Part shown: positions 1-8,234 of the stretch, in pieces
How positions within the stretch are numbered: the first letter of the stretch is position 1
Layout: the number at the start of each line of letters is the position of its first letter
Origin: JAWKJY01 sp041393535
GTDB lineage: Bacteria > Actinomycetota > Thermoleophilia > Gaiellales > Gaiellaceae
Direction: 5' to 3'
NCBI GenBank assembly: GCA_041393535.1
Contig: JAWKJY010000004.1
Span: 446,207 to 510,206 of the forward strand
Length of the DNA stretch: 64,000 nucleotides
Position numbers and translations under genes: made by a program
Notes under the pieces: model-generated
What the model was told of the DNA's origin: nothing
The model's input: the letters and a program-made list of their open reading frames with translations, nothing else
Databases searched by the model: none

Positions 1-536
1 GGAAGCTCGACGCCTATCGCTCCTGGCTGCAGGAGCACCGCTTCTCGCACGTCGAGATCTCCGACGGGACGATCGACCTGCCGCGCGAGCGCAAGCTCGA
101 GCTGATCGCCGAGCTGTCGCGCGACTTCACGGTGCTGTCCGAGGTCGGCTCGAAGGACGCCGAGACGGTCTTCGCGCCCTACCAGTGGGTCGAGTGGATG
201 AAGGAGGAGCTGGCGGCCGGCGCCTGGAAGGTGATCACCGAGGGCCGCGAGACGGGCACGGCGGGCATCTTCCGGCCGACGGGCGAGATGCGGACGGGCC
301 TGATCGACGAGATCGTCCACTCGATCGACGTCGACGACATCATCTTCGAGGCCCCGACGAAGGCGTCCCAGGCCTGGTTCGTGAAGCAGTTCGGCCCGGA
401 CGTGAACCTCGGCAACATCCCGCCGGACGAGGTGATCCCGCTCGAGACGCTGCGCCTCGGCCTGCGGGCCGACACGCTGACCGCGCTGCTCCTGCGCGAC
501 CAGGAGGCGGCCGCCGTGGCCGGCGGGACGCCATGA
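1..536 (+). CDS. comA: Phosphosulfolactate synthase-like protein (ComA family), 5'-truncated
   Basis: The 3' part of a gene that begins before the window; about 177 residues are visible, read from base 3. The ComA family joins phosphoenolpyruvate and sulfite to give (2R)-phospho-3-sulfolactate, a TIM-barrel reaction used for coenzyme M or sulfolactate. Family-like stretches are VEISDGTIDLP, FTVLSEVGSKD, KVITEGRETGTAGI, DIIFEAPTKASQAWFVKQFG and NLGNIPPDEVIPLETLRLGL. Its TGA overlaps the ATG of cysH (ATGA), so the sulfite-consuming enzyme appears translationally coupled to the sulfite-producing reductase. The N-terminal third is missing. I am confident of the family but not of the final product in this organism. 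Confidence 0.85.
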   Translation, partial: KLDAYRSWLQEHRFSHVEISDGTIDLPRERKLELIAELSRDFTVLSEVGSKDAETVFAPYQWVEWMKEELAAGAWKVITEGRETGTAGIFRPTGEMRTGLIDEIVHSIDVDDIIFEAPTKASQAWFVKQFGPDVNLGNIPPDEVIPLETLRLGLRADTLTALLLRDQEAAAVAGGTP

Positions 537-1288
537 CCGTCGCGACGCGCGAGCGCCGTCGGGCGGCTGGCGCGGGCGCAGGGCTCGCCGATCCCCCGTT
601 CGACCCCGCGGCGCTCGAGGAGCTGTCGGCGGAGGACCTGATCCGGTGGGCCCGTGAGACCTTCGGCGAGGGGCTCTGCCTGACGTGCTCGTGGCAGAAG
701 CAGTCCTCGGTGCTCGTCCACATGGTGCGGGACGTCGGCGTCGACGTGGACGTCGTCGAGCTCGACACGCACCTCTTCTTCCGGGAGAGCTACGAGACGC
801 GCGACCGGCTGGTCGAGCGCTACGGCCTCTCCCCGATCCGGCCCGAGATCATGACCGTCGCCGAGCAGCACCGCGCCGAGGGGCCGAACCTGTGGGAGCG
901 GTCCGCCGACCGTTGCTGCCACATCCGCAAGGTGGAGCCGCTGATCCGGGCGCTCGAGCCCTACACGGCCTGGATCTCGGGCATCCGCCGCGACCAGTCG
1001 CCGAGCCGTGCCGACACGCCCAAGGTGGTCTGGTCGGAGCGGTACCGCGTCTGGAAGATCCACCCGCTCGCCGGCTGGGACGAGCGGGACGTCTGGCGCT
1101 ACGTCGTCGACAACGAGATCCCGTACAACCCGCTGCACGACGGCGGCTACCGTTCGATCGGCTGCATGCCCTGCACCCGCCCGACGAGCCCCGACGAGGA
1201 GGAGCGCGCGGGCCGCTGGGCCGGCTCGGACAAGCTCGAGTGCGGCATCCACCTGGAGAACTGCGAACCACCGACCGTCCGGGACTAG
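533..1288 (+). CDS. cysH: Adenylyl-sulfate / phosphoadenylyl-sulfate reductase
   Basis: A 251-residue reductase that makes sulfite from APS or PAPS using thioredoxin as donor. Family signs: an N-terminal adenine-nucleotide fold (TCSWQKQSSVLVHMV), then RCCHIRK, GIRRDQSPSRA, KIHPLAGWDERDVWRY, GCMPCTRP and a C-terminal ECGIHLE with the catalytic Cys. The CC plus CxxC pairs are the [4Fe-4S] ligands of the bacterial APS-type enzymes, so APS may be the real substrate even though an APS kinase follows. The ATG at 533 overlaps the comA stop. It lies 33 bp upstream of cysC in one sulfur operon. Confidence 0.93.
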   Translation: MTVATRERRRAAGAGAGLADPPFDPAALEELSAEDLIRWARETFGEGLCLTCSWQKQSSVLVHMVRDVGVDVDVVELDTHLFFRESYETRDRLVERYGLSPIRPEIMTVAEQHRAEGPNLWERSADRCCHIRKVEPLIRALEPYTAWISGIRRDQSPSRADTPKVVWSERYRVWKIHPLAGWDERDVWRYVVDNEIPYNPLHDGGYRSIGCMPCTRPTSPDEEERAGRWAGSDKLECGIHLENCEPPTVRD

Positions 1289-1321
1289 CCCGACGCGGCG
1301 ACCGCCACACGAAAGGATCGA

Positions 1322-1921
1322 ATGAGCGACAACATCCACCCCGTCGAGCACCCGGAGAGCGACCGCGTCGCGGGCGGCGGCTTCACCCTCTGGTTCACCG
1401 GCCTCTCGGGCGCCGGCAAGACGACGATCGCGCACCTCGTCGGCCCCGAGCTGGACGCGCGCGGCAAGCTCGTCGAGTACCTCGACGGCGACGTCGTCCG
1501 CACGCACCTCTCGAAGGGCCTCGGGTTCTCGAAGGAGGACCGCGACACGAACATCGAGCGGATCGGCTGGGTGGCCTCGCGCCTGACCCGCGCCGGCGCC
1601 GCGGTGATCTGCGCGGCGATCTCCCCCTACGCGGAGACGCGCGCGAAGGCGCGGGCGATGGTGGAGCCGTTCGGGTCGTTCGTCGAGGTCTTCGTCCAGG
1701 CCTCGGTCGACGAGTGCGCGCGGCGCGACGTGAAGGGCCTCTACGCGAAGGCGTTCGCCGGTGAGATCAAGGGCTTCACGGGCGTCGACGACCCGTACGA
1801 GGCGCCCGAGAGCGCCGAGGTCGTCCTGAACACCGAGGAGCACTCGCCCGAGGAGAGCGCGAAGATCCTCGTCGCGAAGCTCGAGGAGCTCGGGCTCGTC
1901 CCGGCCGGGGCGCGCGCGTGA
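1322..1921 (+). CDS. cysC: Adenylyl-sulfate kinase
   Basis: A 199-residue APS kinase that phosphorylates APS to PAPS in the cytoplasm. The P-loop GLSGAGKTT is at about residues 29-37. It is followed by the family blocks YLDGDVVRTHLSKGLGFSKE, RDTNIERIGWVASRL and VICAAISPY. An AAAGG sequence lies upstream of the ATG at 1322. The final TGA overlaps the GTG of sat (GTGA), so kinase and sulfurylase are likely coupled. PAPS beside an APS-type reductase suggests PAPS also serves sulfotransfer reactions, for example on surface glycans; that role is inference. Confidence 0.94.
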   Translation: MSDNIHPVEHPESDRVAGGGFTLWFTGLSGAGKTTIAHLVGPELDARGKLVEYLDGDVVRTHLSKGLGFSKEDRDTNIERIGWVASRLTRAGAAVICAAISPYAETRAKARAMVEPFGSFVEVFVQASVDECARRDVKGLYAKAFAGEIKGFTGVDDPYEAPESAEVVLNTEEHSPEESAKILVAKLEELGLVPAGARA

Positions 1922-3039
1922 GCGGCCTGATCGACCCGCACGGCGGCTCGCTCGTCGACCGGACGGGCGCCCGCCCGGACGGGGTCGACGGCCTCGAGGT
2001 GATCCGCCTCTCGCCGCGGGAGCTCGCCGACCTCGACATGATCGCCTCGGGCGCGCTCTCGCCGCTCGAGGGCTTCATGGGCAAGGCCGACTACGAGCGC
2101 GTCGTCGAGGAGATGCGGCTGGCGAGCGGGCTCGTCTGGGCGCTCCCGGTGACGCTCGCCGTCGAGCAGGCGCCGAAGGGCGACCGCGTCGCCCTGGCCG
2201 ACGAGGCGGGCACGCTGCTCGCCGTCCTCGACGTCGAGGAGGCGTACGCCTACGACCGCGACCGCGAGGCGGAGCGCTGCTTCCGCACGACCGACCAGGA
2301 GCACCCGGGCGTGGCGCGCGTCTACCAGCAGCCGGGCACGTACCTGGCGGGCAAGGTGACGGTGTTCGAGCGGCAGCAGCCGTCGTTCCCGGAGCTCGCG
2401 AACGACCCCGCCGCCACCCGGGCCGCGTTCGCCGAGCGCGGCTGGAAGCGCGTCGTCGGCTTCCAGACCCGCAACCCGATCCACCGGGCGCACGAGTACC
2501 TGACGAAGTGCGCGCTCGAGACCGTCGACGGGCTTCTGCTGCACCCGCTCGTCGGCGAGACGAAGTCGGACGACGTCCCGGCCGCGGTGCGCGTCGAGTG
2601 CTACCGGGTGCTGATGGACGGCTTCTACCCGGCCGACCGCGTGCTCCTGTCCGCCTTCCCGGCCGCGATGCGCTACGCCGGCCCGCGCGAGGCGATCTGG
2701 CACGCGATCTGCCGCAAGAACTACGGCTGCTCGCACTTCATCGTCGGCCGCGATCACGCCGGCGTCGGCAGCTACTACGGCACGTACGACGCGCAGCTGA
2801 TCTTCGACGAGTTCCAGCCACACGAGCTCGGCGTCGAGCCGATGTTCTTCGAGCACACCTTCTGGTGCAACGCCTGCGGTCAGATGGCCTCGTCGAAGAC
2901 GTGCCCGCACGGCGCAGAGGATCGCGTGTTCCTCTCCGGCACGAAGGTGCGCGAGATGCTCGGCGCCGGCGAGGTGCCGCCGGTCGAGTTCACGCGTGCC
3001 GACGTGGCCGAGGTCCTGATCGCCGCGTACCGCGGCTAG
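1918..3039 (+). CDS. sat: Sulfate adenylyltransferase (ATP sulfurylase, Sat type)
   Basis: A 373-residue enzyme that activates sulfate with ATP to APS, the first step of the pathway. It is the single-chain Sat type rather than CysDN. Seen: the ATP-sulfurylase motif QTRNPIHRAHE with its HxxH, then VGETKSDDVP, GRDHAGVGSYYGTYDAQ and a C-terminal FLSGTKVREMLGAGEVPP. The region NACGQMASSKTCPH has Cys residues resembling the zinc-binding insertion of some family members. The GTG at 1918 overlaps the cysC stop. It is the last gene of the operon; a strong hairpin follows 16 bp after its stop. Confidence 0.94.
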   Translation: MSGLIDPHGGSLVDRTGARPDGVDGLEVIRLSPRELADLDMIASGALSPLEGFMGKADYERVVEEMRLASGLVWALPVTLAVEQAPKGDRVALADEAGTLLAVLDVEEAYAYDRDREAERCFRTTDQEHPGVARVYQQPGTYLAGKVTVFERQQPSFPELANDPAATRAAFAERGWKRVVGFQTRNPIHRAHEYLTKCALETVDGLLLHPLVGETKSDDVPAAVRVECYRVLMDGFYPADRVLLSAFPAAMRYAGPREAIWHAICRKNYGCSHFIVGRDHAGVGSYYGTYDAQLIFDEFQPHELGVEPMFFEHTFWCNACGQMASSKTCPHGAEDRVFLSGTKVREMLGAGEVPPVEFTRADVAEVLIAAYRG

Positions 3040-3055
3040 GCGAGCGGGACGTGTG

Positions 3056-3090
3056 CGTGGGGGAGCGGCCGGCGGTGGCGCTCCCCCACG
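3056..3090 (+). terminator. Hairpin after sat, abutting the next promoter
   Basis: A perfect inverted repeat with arms of about 12 bp (core GTGGGGGAGCG / CGCTCCCCCAC) and an 11-nt loop lies just after the sat stop. There is no T-tract. Its right arm touches the TACAAT hexamer at 3091, so it may end sulfur-operon transcription or act as an operator for the next promoter. Confidence 0.6.
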
Positions 3091-3109
3091 TACAATCCCG
3101 CGCGGCGTG
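3091..3109 (+). promoter_or_regulatory. -10 hexamer TACAAT before GTG 3107
   Basis: TACAAT at 3091-3096 is a consensus actinobacterial -10. Ten nt separate it from the GTG at 3107, and no Shine-Dalgarno is visible, so the transcript should be leaderless or nearly so. The 12-mer TACAATCCCGCG recurs exactly at 40201. Confidence 0.6.
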
Positions 3110-4152
3110 CCCAGCATCGCGGTCGACCGCCGTCTCCTCATCCGCGCCGGGATCGCGCTGGTCGCCGTCCTCGTGCTGGGCGGCTCCGCCGCGGCCTTCG
3201 CCTACACGCAGACGCTGAAGCTCGGCCGCGCTCCGATGGTGCCGACGGAGGGCTTCGCGCGCCTGCTCGCCCCGACCTGCGCCTGCCCCACCGCGCAGGC
3301 GGAGCTCGTCTTCCTCGTCCGCAAGCGCGACACGGCGACCGTCCGCATCGTCGACGGCGGCGGCGAGCCCGTGCGCACGCTCGCCGAGGCGCGGGACGTC
3401 CGCCGGGGCCGTGTGACCTTCACGTGGGACGGGCGCGACGACGCAGGCCGGGTCGTGGCGGACGGGCCCTACCGCGTGCTGCTCCGGCTCGCCGAGGCCG
3501 ACCGGACAGTGCTCGTCCCGACGACCGTGCGCGTCGACACCGTGGCCCCGGAGGGAGCGGTCACGCGGGTCGGCCCGACGACGATCTCGCCGAACGCCGA
3601 CGGGCGCAACGACTCGGTGAAGGTGCGCTACCGGTCGAGCGCGCGCGCCCGGGCGATCCTCCTCGTGGACGGCCGGCAGGTCGTCGCGACGCCGCGGCGC
3701 AAGCAGGCCCGGCGGCGCTCAACTGGAAGGGCCGGATCGACGGCAGGCGCGCCGCGCAGGGCACGTACGCGCTGACCCTCGTGCTCGAGGACCGCGCGGG
3801 CAACCGATCGGCGCCGATCCCCGTCGGGCAGCTCGAGGTGCGCTACGTGCGGATCGAGACGCGCGACCTGATCATCCCGCGCCGGGGCCCGCTGGTGTTC
3901 ACCGTCTCGACGGACGCCGAGTCGTTCACCTGGCGGCTCGTCCGCCCGGCCACGGCGTCGCGTCGCGAGCGCGAGGTCGCCGTGCGCACGGTGCGGCCGG
4001 AGGAGCAGGGCGAGACCGAGGTCGAGTTCGCCTTCCCGCAGGACGGGCCGATCGCGCCGGGCCGCTACCGGCTGCGCGTCGCCGTGGCCGGCGGCGACGG
4101 GACGGCCCTGTTCGAGGACGAGACGTCCGTCGTGGTCAGGAGCCGGCGGTGA
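3107..4152 (+). CDS. Exported protein with FlgD-like Ig domains (one frameshift)
   Basis: After the GTG at 3107 comes a membrane anchor or signal segment (RAGIALVAVLVLGGSAAAF), then an extracellular region with an FlgD-Ig-like repeat (TFTWDGRDDAGRVVADGPY) and TISPNADGRNDSV, typical of cell-surface beta-sandwich modules. The frame breaks near 3712-3720. One extra G in the run GGCGGCGC restores ...RRALNWKGRIDGRRAAQGTY... and the second Ig-like half, which runs to 4152. Length is about 348 residues. The stop overlaps the GTG of the polymerase at 4149, so it may work in the same envelope process. Specific function unknown. Confidence 0.7.
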
Positions 4153-5609
4153 GGGACGTCTACCTCGCGCAGGCCGCCGGGCCCGTGGCGGCTGTCGGCA
4201 TCGTCCTCCTCGCGCTCGTCCTCAACCCCTTCGGGCGGCTGCTCGGGCTGGTCGTGACGCTCGTCGGCGCCGGGCTGACCGTGCCGCTCCTCCTGCCCGA
4301 GGGCAACCGGGTGCGGCTGGCGCTCGCGGCGGCCGTCGGTCTCGGCGTCGTCCTGGTGCTGGGCGCGATCGTCCGCCGCTGGCCGTGGCTGCTCGCCTTC
4401 CTCGCGCTCGCCGCCGCGCCCGCGCGGATCCCGGTGGAGGTCGGCTCGACCGAGGCGAACCTGCTGCTCCCGCTGTACCTGGTCGTCGGGGCGGCGGTCG
4501 TCGCGCTCGCGTGGTCGCTCGTGCAGGACCCGCCGCGCTTCCGCGAGCTCGGCCCGGTCTCGTGGCCGCTCGCCGGCGTCGCCGCGTGGCTGCTGATCTC
4601 CACCGCCTGGGCGGACGACCACCGCGAGGCGTCGATCGACGTCCTCTTCTTCTTCGTCCCGTTCGCGATCCTCGCCACGGCGCTCGCGCGCCTGTCGTGG
4701 AGCCACCGCCAGCTCGCCTGGCTCGTCCGGCTGCTGGGCGCGATGGCGGTGCTCTTCTCGGTCGTCGGGATCTACCAGTGGGTGGCGAAGGACGTCTTCT
4801 GGAATCCGAAGGTCGAGGTGGGGAACCAGTTCCAGCGCTTCTTCCGCGTCAACTCGCTGTTCTGGGACCCGTCGATCTACGGGCGCTTCCTCGTCGTCGC
4901 GATCATCGTGCTGCTCGCGGTGCTGCTGCTCCGCCGCGAGGGCCGCTGGACGCTCCCCGCGATCGGCGTCGTCGCCGTGTCCTGCGTCGGTCTGCTGCTC
5001 TCGTACTCGCAGTCGAGCTTCGTCGCGCTGGGCGTTGGCGTGGCGCTGCTGATGCTCCTCGCGTGGCGCTGGCGCGCGCTGGTCGCGGTCGCGCTGATCG
5101 CCGCCGTCGCCGCCCCCGTCGCGATCTTCGCGCCCCAGCTCGAGCGGGCGCGGAACACGATCTTCCACGACGAGGACGGCGGTCTCGACCGCGCGTCGAG
5201 CGGGCGCTTCGACCTCGCCAAGACGGGCGTCCGGGTCGCCGTCGACCAGCCGCTGCTCGGCGTCGGGCTCGGCGGCTACGCCGACGCCTACGCGGCCGAG
5301 AAGGGGCTGCGGCGCACGCCGGACACGGCCGCGTCGCACACGACGCCGGTGACCGTCGCGGCGGAGTCGGGCTTCCCCGGTCTCGCGCTCTGGCTCGGGC
5401 TCGTCCTGACGGCGCTCGGGTCGACGGTGTGGGGGTTCGGCAGGGCGAACCAGCTACCCCGTCACGTCGCCTACGCTTCGGGTCTCGTCTTCGCGGCGAT
5501 CACCGTGCACAGCCTGTTCTACAGCGCGTTCTTCGAGGATCCGCTGCTGTGGGGCTCGCTGGCGTTCCTCGGCCTCGCCCGCGCAAACCGCGACGCACCG
5601 GAGGTATGA
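4149..5609 (+). CDS. O-antigen ligase / polymerase family membrane protein
   Basis: A 486-residue multi-span protein with about a dozen hydrophobic segments and a large extracytoplasmic loop near residues 210-250 (WNPKVEVGNQFQRFFRVNS, FWDPSIYGRFLV). A Wzy_C-like block follows (SYSQSSFVALGVGVALLML), then the periplasmic loop with SGRFDLAKTGVRVAVDQPLL and GVGLGGYADAYA. This family joins or polymerises lipid-linked glycans on the outer face of the membrane. It is coupled to its neighbours by GTGA (4149) and ATGA (5606) overlaps. Substrate cannot be read from the sequence. A second family member is at 49442. Confidence 0.8.
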   Translation: MRDVYLAQAAGPVAAVGIVLLALVLNPFGRLLGLVVTLVGAGLTVPLLLPEGNRVRLALAAAVGLGVVLVLGAIVRRWPWLLAFLALAAAPARIPVEVGSTEANLLLPLYLVVGAAVVALAWSLVQDPPRFRELGPVSWPLAGVAAWLLISTAWADDHREASIDVLFFFVPFAILATALARLSWSHRQLAWLVRLLGAMAVLFSVVGIYQWVAKDVFWNPKVEVGNQFQRFFRVNSLFWDPSIYGRFLVVAIIVLLAVLLLRREGRWTLPAIGVVAVSCVGLLLSYSQSSFVALGVGVALLMLLAWRWRALVAVALIAAVAAPVAIFAPQLERARNTIFHDEDGGLDRASSGRFDLAKTGVRVAVDQPLLGVGLGGYADAYAAEKGLRRTPDTAASHTTPVTVAAESGFPGLALWLGLVLTALGSTVWGFGRANQLPRHVAYASGLVFAAITVHSLFYSAFFEDPLLWGSLAFLGLARANRDAPEV

Positions 5610-6247
5610 GCGTGATCGAGGCCTGGCGGAGGGTGCTCGTCCTCGCGCCGCACACGGACGACGGCGAGTTCGGCTGCGGCGGGACGATGGCCCGTCTGGT
5701 CGACGCGGGCGCCGACGTGCGCTACGTGGCGTTCTCGATCGCGACGAAGTCGCTGCCGCCCGGCTTCGCGCCCGACACGCTCGCGCGCGAGGTTCGGGAG
5801 GCGACCGCCGAGCTCGGCATCCCGTCGGAGCACCTGATCGTGCACGACTTCGACGTGCGGACGTTCCCCGACCACCGGCAGGAGATCCTCGAGCTCCTGA
5901 TCGACCTCGCCGGGGAGTTCCGCCCCGACGCCGTGCTGATGCCCTGCCTGCGCGACATGCACCAGGACCACCAGGTGATCGCCGCCGAGGGCCTGCGCGC
6001 GTTCAAGCGGACGACGGTGCTCGGGTACGAGATCCCCTGGAACCTGATCGAGTTCGCGGGCCACGTCTACGTGACGCTCGATCGCCCGCACGTCGAGCGG
6101 AAGGTCTCGGCGCTCGAGCGCTACGCGTCGCAGCAGCACCGCAACTACGCGAACGCCGAGTACATCTGGAACCTCGCCCGCACCCGCGGGATCAACGTCG
6201 GCCGAGAGCTGGCGGAGGCGTTCGAGGTGTACCGGATCGTCGCGTAG
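5606..6247 (+). CDS. PIG-L / LmbE family deacetylase
   Basis: A 213-residue zinc-dependent N-deacetylase. The metal site near the N-terminus is APHTDDGEFGCGG, a variant of the usual AHPDDEExxxGG, and the second part is HQDHQVIAAEGLRAF near residues 116-130. These enzymes deacetylate N-acetyl sugars such as GlcNAc-inositol or sugar lipids. The ATG at 5606 overlaps the stop of the O-antigen-ligase-like gene, which suggests a glycan substrate. Thr in place of Pro in the first motif is a mild oddity; the metal ligands His, Asp and Asp are kept. Confidence 0.85.
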   Translation: MSVIEAWRRVLVLAPHTDDGEFGCGGTMARLVDAGADVRYVAFSIATKSLPPGFAPDTLAREVREATAELGIPSEHLIVHDFDVRTFPDHRQEILELLIDLAGEFRPDAVLMPCLRDMHQDHQVIAAEGLRAFKRTTVLGYEIPWNLIEFAGHVYVTLDRPHVERKVSALERYASQQHRNYANAEYIWNLARTRGINVGRELAEAFEVYRIVA

Positions 6248-6275
6248 GCGAGGCGCCGGCGCCGGCCGCCCGCCC

Positions 6276-6321
6276 GGTCGGCGACCTGGCCCGGCCGGGC
6301 AGGCTCCGGGCGTCGCCGACC
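6276..6321 (+). terminator. Long hairpin after the PIG-L gene
   Basis: Inverted repeat GGTCGGCGAC (6276-6285) / GTCGCCGACC (6312-6321). The intervening bases can fold on a CCTG...CAGG stem. It begins 29 bp after the stop and sits between convergent genes, fitting a terminator without a T-tract. Confidence 0.5.
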
Positions 6322-6349
6322 CGCTCGTCCCGTGCGATCGGTGGACGAG

Positions 6350-6480
6350 AAGTCACACGATCGGCACGCTCCCGTGACGGACGCGGCACACGCTCCGGGC
6401 TAGCATCCGCGGTGGGTGGCGGGGGGAGAATGACTCCCCACCCTGGGCGGGGCATGTAACCGGACTGCGGGCCGCGGAGC
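6350..6480 (+). repeat. Dispersed intergenic element, copy 1
   Basis: This lies in the 377-bp convergent gap 6248-6624. It has GTCAC (6352) and CCGTGACGG (6372) half-sites, a TAGCAT -10-like hexamer (6401-6406), a GGGGAG-AATGA-CTCCCC hairpin and CCCCACCCTGGGCGGGG (6436-6452). Related blocks are near 11324, 26764, 30220 and 49247. A nine-codon open frame starts at ATG 6431 and ends TAA; it is too short to call. From 6481 to 6624 I see only GC-rich sequence without a gene. Confidence 0.45.
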
Positions 6481-6624
6481 CCGGCCGCGGGCGTCGCGCT
6501 CGCCGGTCGGCTGCCGCGCTCACATCGTGCGCTCCTCGCGACGGGGCGCCGCAGCAGGGCCCGCGCGACGTCGGGCGACGACGAGGACTCCGCTTGCCGT
6601 CGGGCGGCCCAGCCGTGTCGCCGG

Positions 6625-7082
6625 CTAGGTCGCGCGCGGGGTGGCGGGCTGCGCCGGCCCGCGCCCGGGTGTCGGCCCGCAGCGCCTTCGAGTGCCGCGC
6701 GCCGCCGGAGCGCCGGGCCCGTGCGCGCAGGCGGGCGGCTCGTGGTGGCTCGCCCGGTGGGCCCGATCGTGGACGAGCCAGGCGTGCCCGAAGGCCCGCA
6801 TCGCGTCGAGGATGGGGAGGAGCGCCTCGCCTCGCGCCGTCAGCCGGTAGCGCGGCCGCGACCCGACCAGCTCGCGCGCGACGTAGCCGGCGACGACGAG
6901 GCGGCCGAGGCGATCGTCGAGCGTCCTGGGGAGATTCCGCACGCACGCTGGATCTCGCAGAACCCGCGCGGCCCCTCGGAGAGGTCGTGGACGATCAGCG
7001 CCATCCACCGCGCGCCGAGCAGCTCGGCGGTCGCGGCGACGGCCCGGCGGTCGGGCGCCCGGCCGGCCCCCGTCGGGGTCAT
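6625..7082 (-). CDS. HxlR-family winged-helix regulator (one frameshift)
   Basis: A DNA-binding regulator of about 152 residues. Family blocks: LLGARWMALIVHDLSEGPRG and FCEIQRACGIS, then after a break RTLDDRLGRLVVAGYVAREL and RYRLTARGEALLPILDAMRA. The frame is lost at the G run 6928-6931; one extra base there rejoins GISP to RTLDDRL exactly in the recognition helix. The C-terminal 40 residues are low-complexity and rich in His, Ala, Gly, Arg and Pro. It starts 3 bp after the stop of the Zur-like gene and is probably cotranscribed with it. The N-terminal redox Cys of some HxlR proteins is absent. Ligand unknown. Confidence 0.7.
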
Positions 7083-7085
7083 CGC

Positions 7086-7532
7086 TCAGGCCGCCAGGCA
7101 GTCGGGACAGGCGCCGCGCAGGACGACGTCGTGCCCCTCGACGGCGTAGCCGACCTGCTCGGCAACCCGGTCGAGCGCCTGCTCGAGCGCCTCGTCCTCG
7201 AACGGCGTGACCCTGCCGCATCGGCTGCAGACCACGTGGTGGTGGTGCTCGCCGCCGACGCTGGCCGCCTCGTAGCGGGCGCCGTTCGGGCCCATCTCGA
7301 GCCGGTGGACGAGGTTCATGCTCGCCAGCAGGTCGAGCGCGCGGTACACGCTCGCGATCCCGACCGTCCTCCCGCTCGCTCGGAGCTCGTCGAAGATCTC
7401 CTGCGCCGTCAGGCAGCAGTCCTGGCGCGCGAGCAGATCGACGACCGCGTCGCGCGCCCCGCCGGTCCGATGGCCGGCCCGGTCGAGGGTCTGCCGCGTG
7501 TGCTGGGCCCAGTCGGTGGTCTCGGTCGCCAT
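7086..7532 (-). CDS. zur: Fur-family metalloregulator, probably Zur
   Basis: A 148-residue Fur-like repressor. The N-terminal winged helix contains LTAQEIFDELRASGRTVGIASVYRALDLL. The dimer domain has GGEHHHHVVCSRCGRVTPF and a final CPDC, giving two CxxC pairs for structural zinc and a His cluster for the sensing site. The ATG at 7532 is chosen because GGAGGAG precedes it by 4 nt; a TAGGAT -10 lies at 7549-7544. The neighbouring zinc ABC importer and the Zur-box-like site at 8375 argue for Zur rather than Fur. It would repress zinc uptake when zinc is plentiful. Confidence 0.85.
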   Translation of the reverse strand: MATETTDWAQHTRQTLDRAGHRTGGARDAVVDLLARQDCCLTAQEIFDELRASGRTVGIASVYRALDLLASMNLVHRLEMGPNGARYEAASVGGEHHHHVVCSRCGRVTPFEDEALEQALDRVAEQVGYAVEGHDVVLRGACPDCLAA

Positions 7533-7685
7533 GCGCTCCTCCGATCCTAGCCGCTGTTCCTGCGCCCTCCCCGGGTACGGCGTGCGAACGCCCCGACGCG
7601 TCACGCGCGGGTCTCAGCCGCGCAGCGGACGTACCCTGGCGTCCGCTCGAGAGCCCTGGTGAGCCCGGGACCGCCCGCGGTCAGG

Positions 7686-7701
7686 TAGCGTCGAGCGCAT
7701 G
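7686..7701 (+). promoter_or_regulatory. -10 TAGCGT, leaderless start of the MoaB-like gene
   Basis: TAGCGT (7686-7691) is 7 nt before the ATG at 7699 and there is no ribosome-binding site, so transcription should begin at or next to the A of ATG. Confidence 0.55.
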
Positions 7702-8223
7702 AGCGAGCAGCGCCCGTCCGGATCCGACCAGCATCGTGCGATCGCCGCCGGCCAGGGGCCGGTCAGGCTCGCGATCGTGACCGTCAGCGACTCCCGCACG
7801 CCCGAGACCGACACGAACGGGATCTGGCTGCGCGAGCGGATCGCGGAGCTCGGCCACGAGGTCGCCGCGTACCGGCTGCTGAAGGACGAGCCCGACCAGG
7901 TGGCAGCGACGCTCGACGAGCTGTGCGGCGGCGAGATCCGCATCGTCCTCTTCAACGGCGGGACGGGGATCTCGAAGCGCGACACGACCTACGATGCGCT
8001 CGCGCGCAAGCTCGAGAAGACGCTCCCCGGCTTCGGCGAGATCTTCCGCGTCCTCAGCTACGACCAGGTGGGCGCGGCGGCGATGTTCTCCCGCGCGACG
8101 GCGGGTGTCTACCGCGGCACGATCGTCGTCTCGACCCCGGGCTCGCCGGCCGCGGTGCAGCTCGCCTGGGAGAAGCTGATCGCCCCCGAGCTCGAGCACC
8201 TCGCCTGGGAGGTCGCGCGCTAG
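7699..8223 (+). CDS. MoaB/MogA-family molybdopterin biosynthesis protein
   Basis: A 174-residue protein of the molybdopterin-binding fold, which adenylylates molybdopterin (MogA/MoaB role). Motifs: VTVSDSRTPETDTNG near the N-terminus, then the signature FNGGTGISKRDTTYDAL and a late STPGSPAAVQLAWEKL. No other cofactor genes are nearby; it stands between the zur block and the zinc importer with its own leaderless promoter. MoaB and MogA cannot be separated here. Family assignment is firm. Confidence 0.88.
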   Translation: MSEQRPSGSDQHRAIAAGQGPVRLAIVTVSDSRTPETDTNGIWLRERIAELGHEVAAYRLLKDEPDQVAATLDELCGGEIRIVLFNGGTGISKRDTTYDALARKLEKTLPGFGEIFRVLSYDQVGAAAMFSRATAGVYRGTIVVSTPGSPAAVQLAWEKLIAPELEHLAWEVAR

Positions 8224-8234
8224 CTCGCCGGCCG

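Noticed and set aside
533..1288. CysH as a second selenoprotein or sulfonate enzyme
   Set aside because: All Cys ligands are ordinary TGC codons and motifs match standard APS/PAPS reductases.
1741..3141. 466-codon open frame on the minus strand opposite sat/cysC
   Set aside because: Shadow of high-GC coding sequence; low-complexity Arg/Ala/Val content and no family motifs.
3700..3725. Programmed frameshift in the FlgD-Ig-like gene
   Set aside because: No slippery heptamer or pseudoknot; many similar G/C-run slips elsewhere make a sequence error more likely.
6431..6460. Nine-codon ORF MTPHPGRGM in element copy 1
   Set aside because: Too short, no ribosome site, and its codons are dictated by the palindrome.
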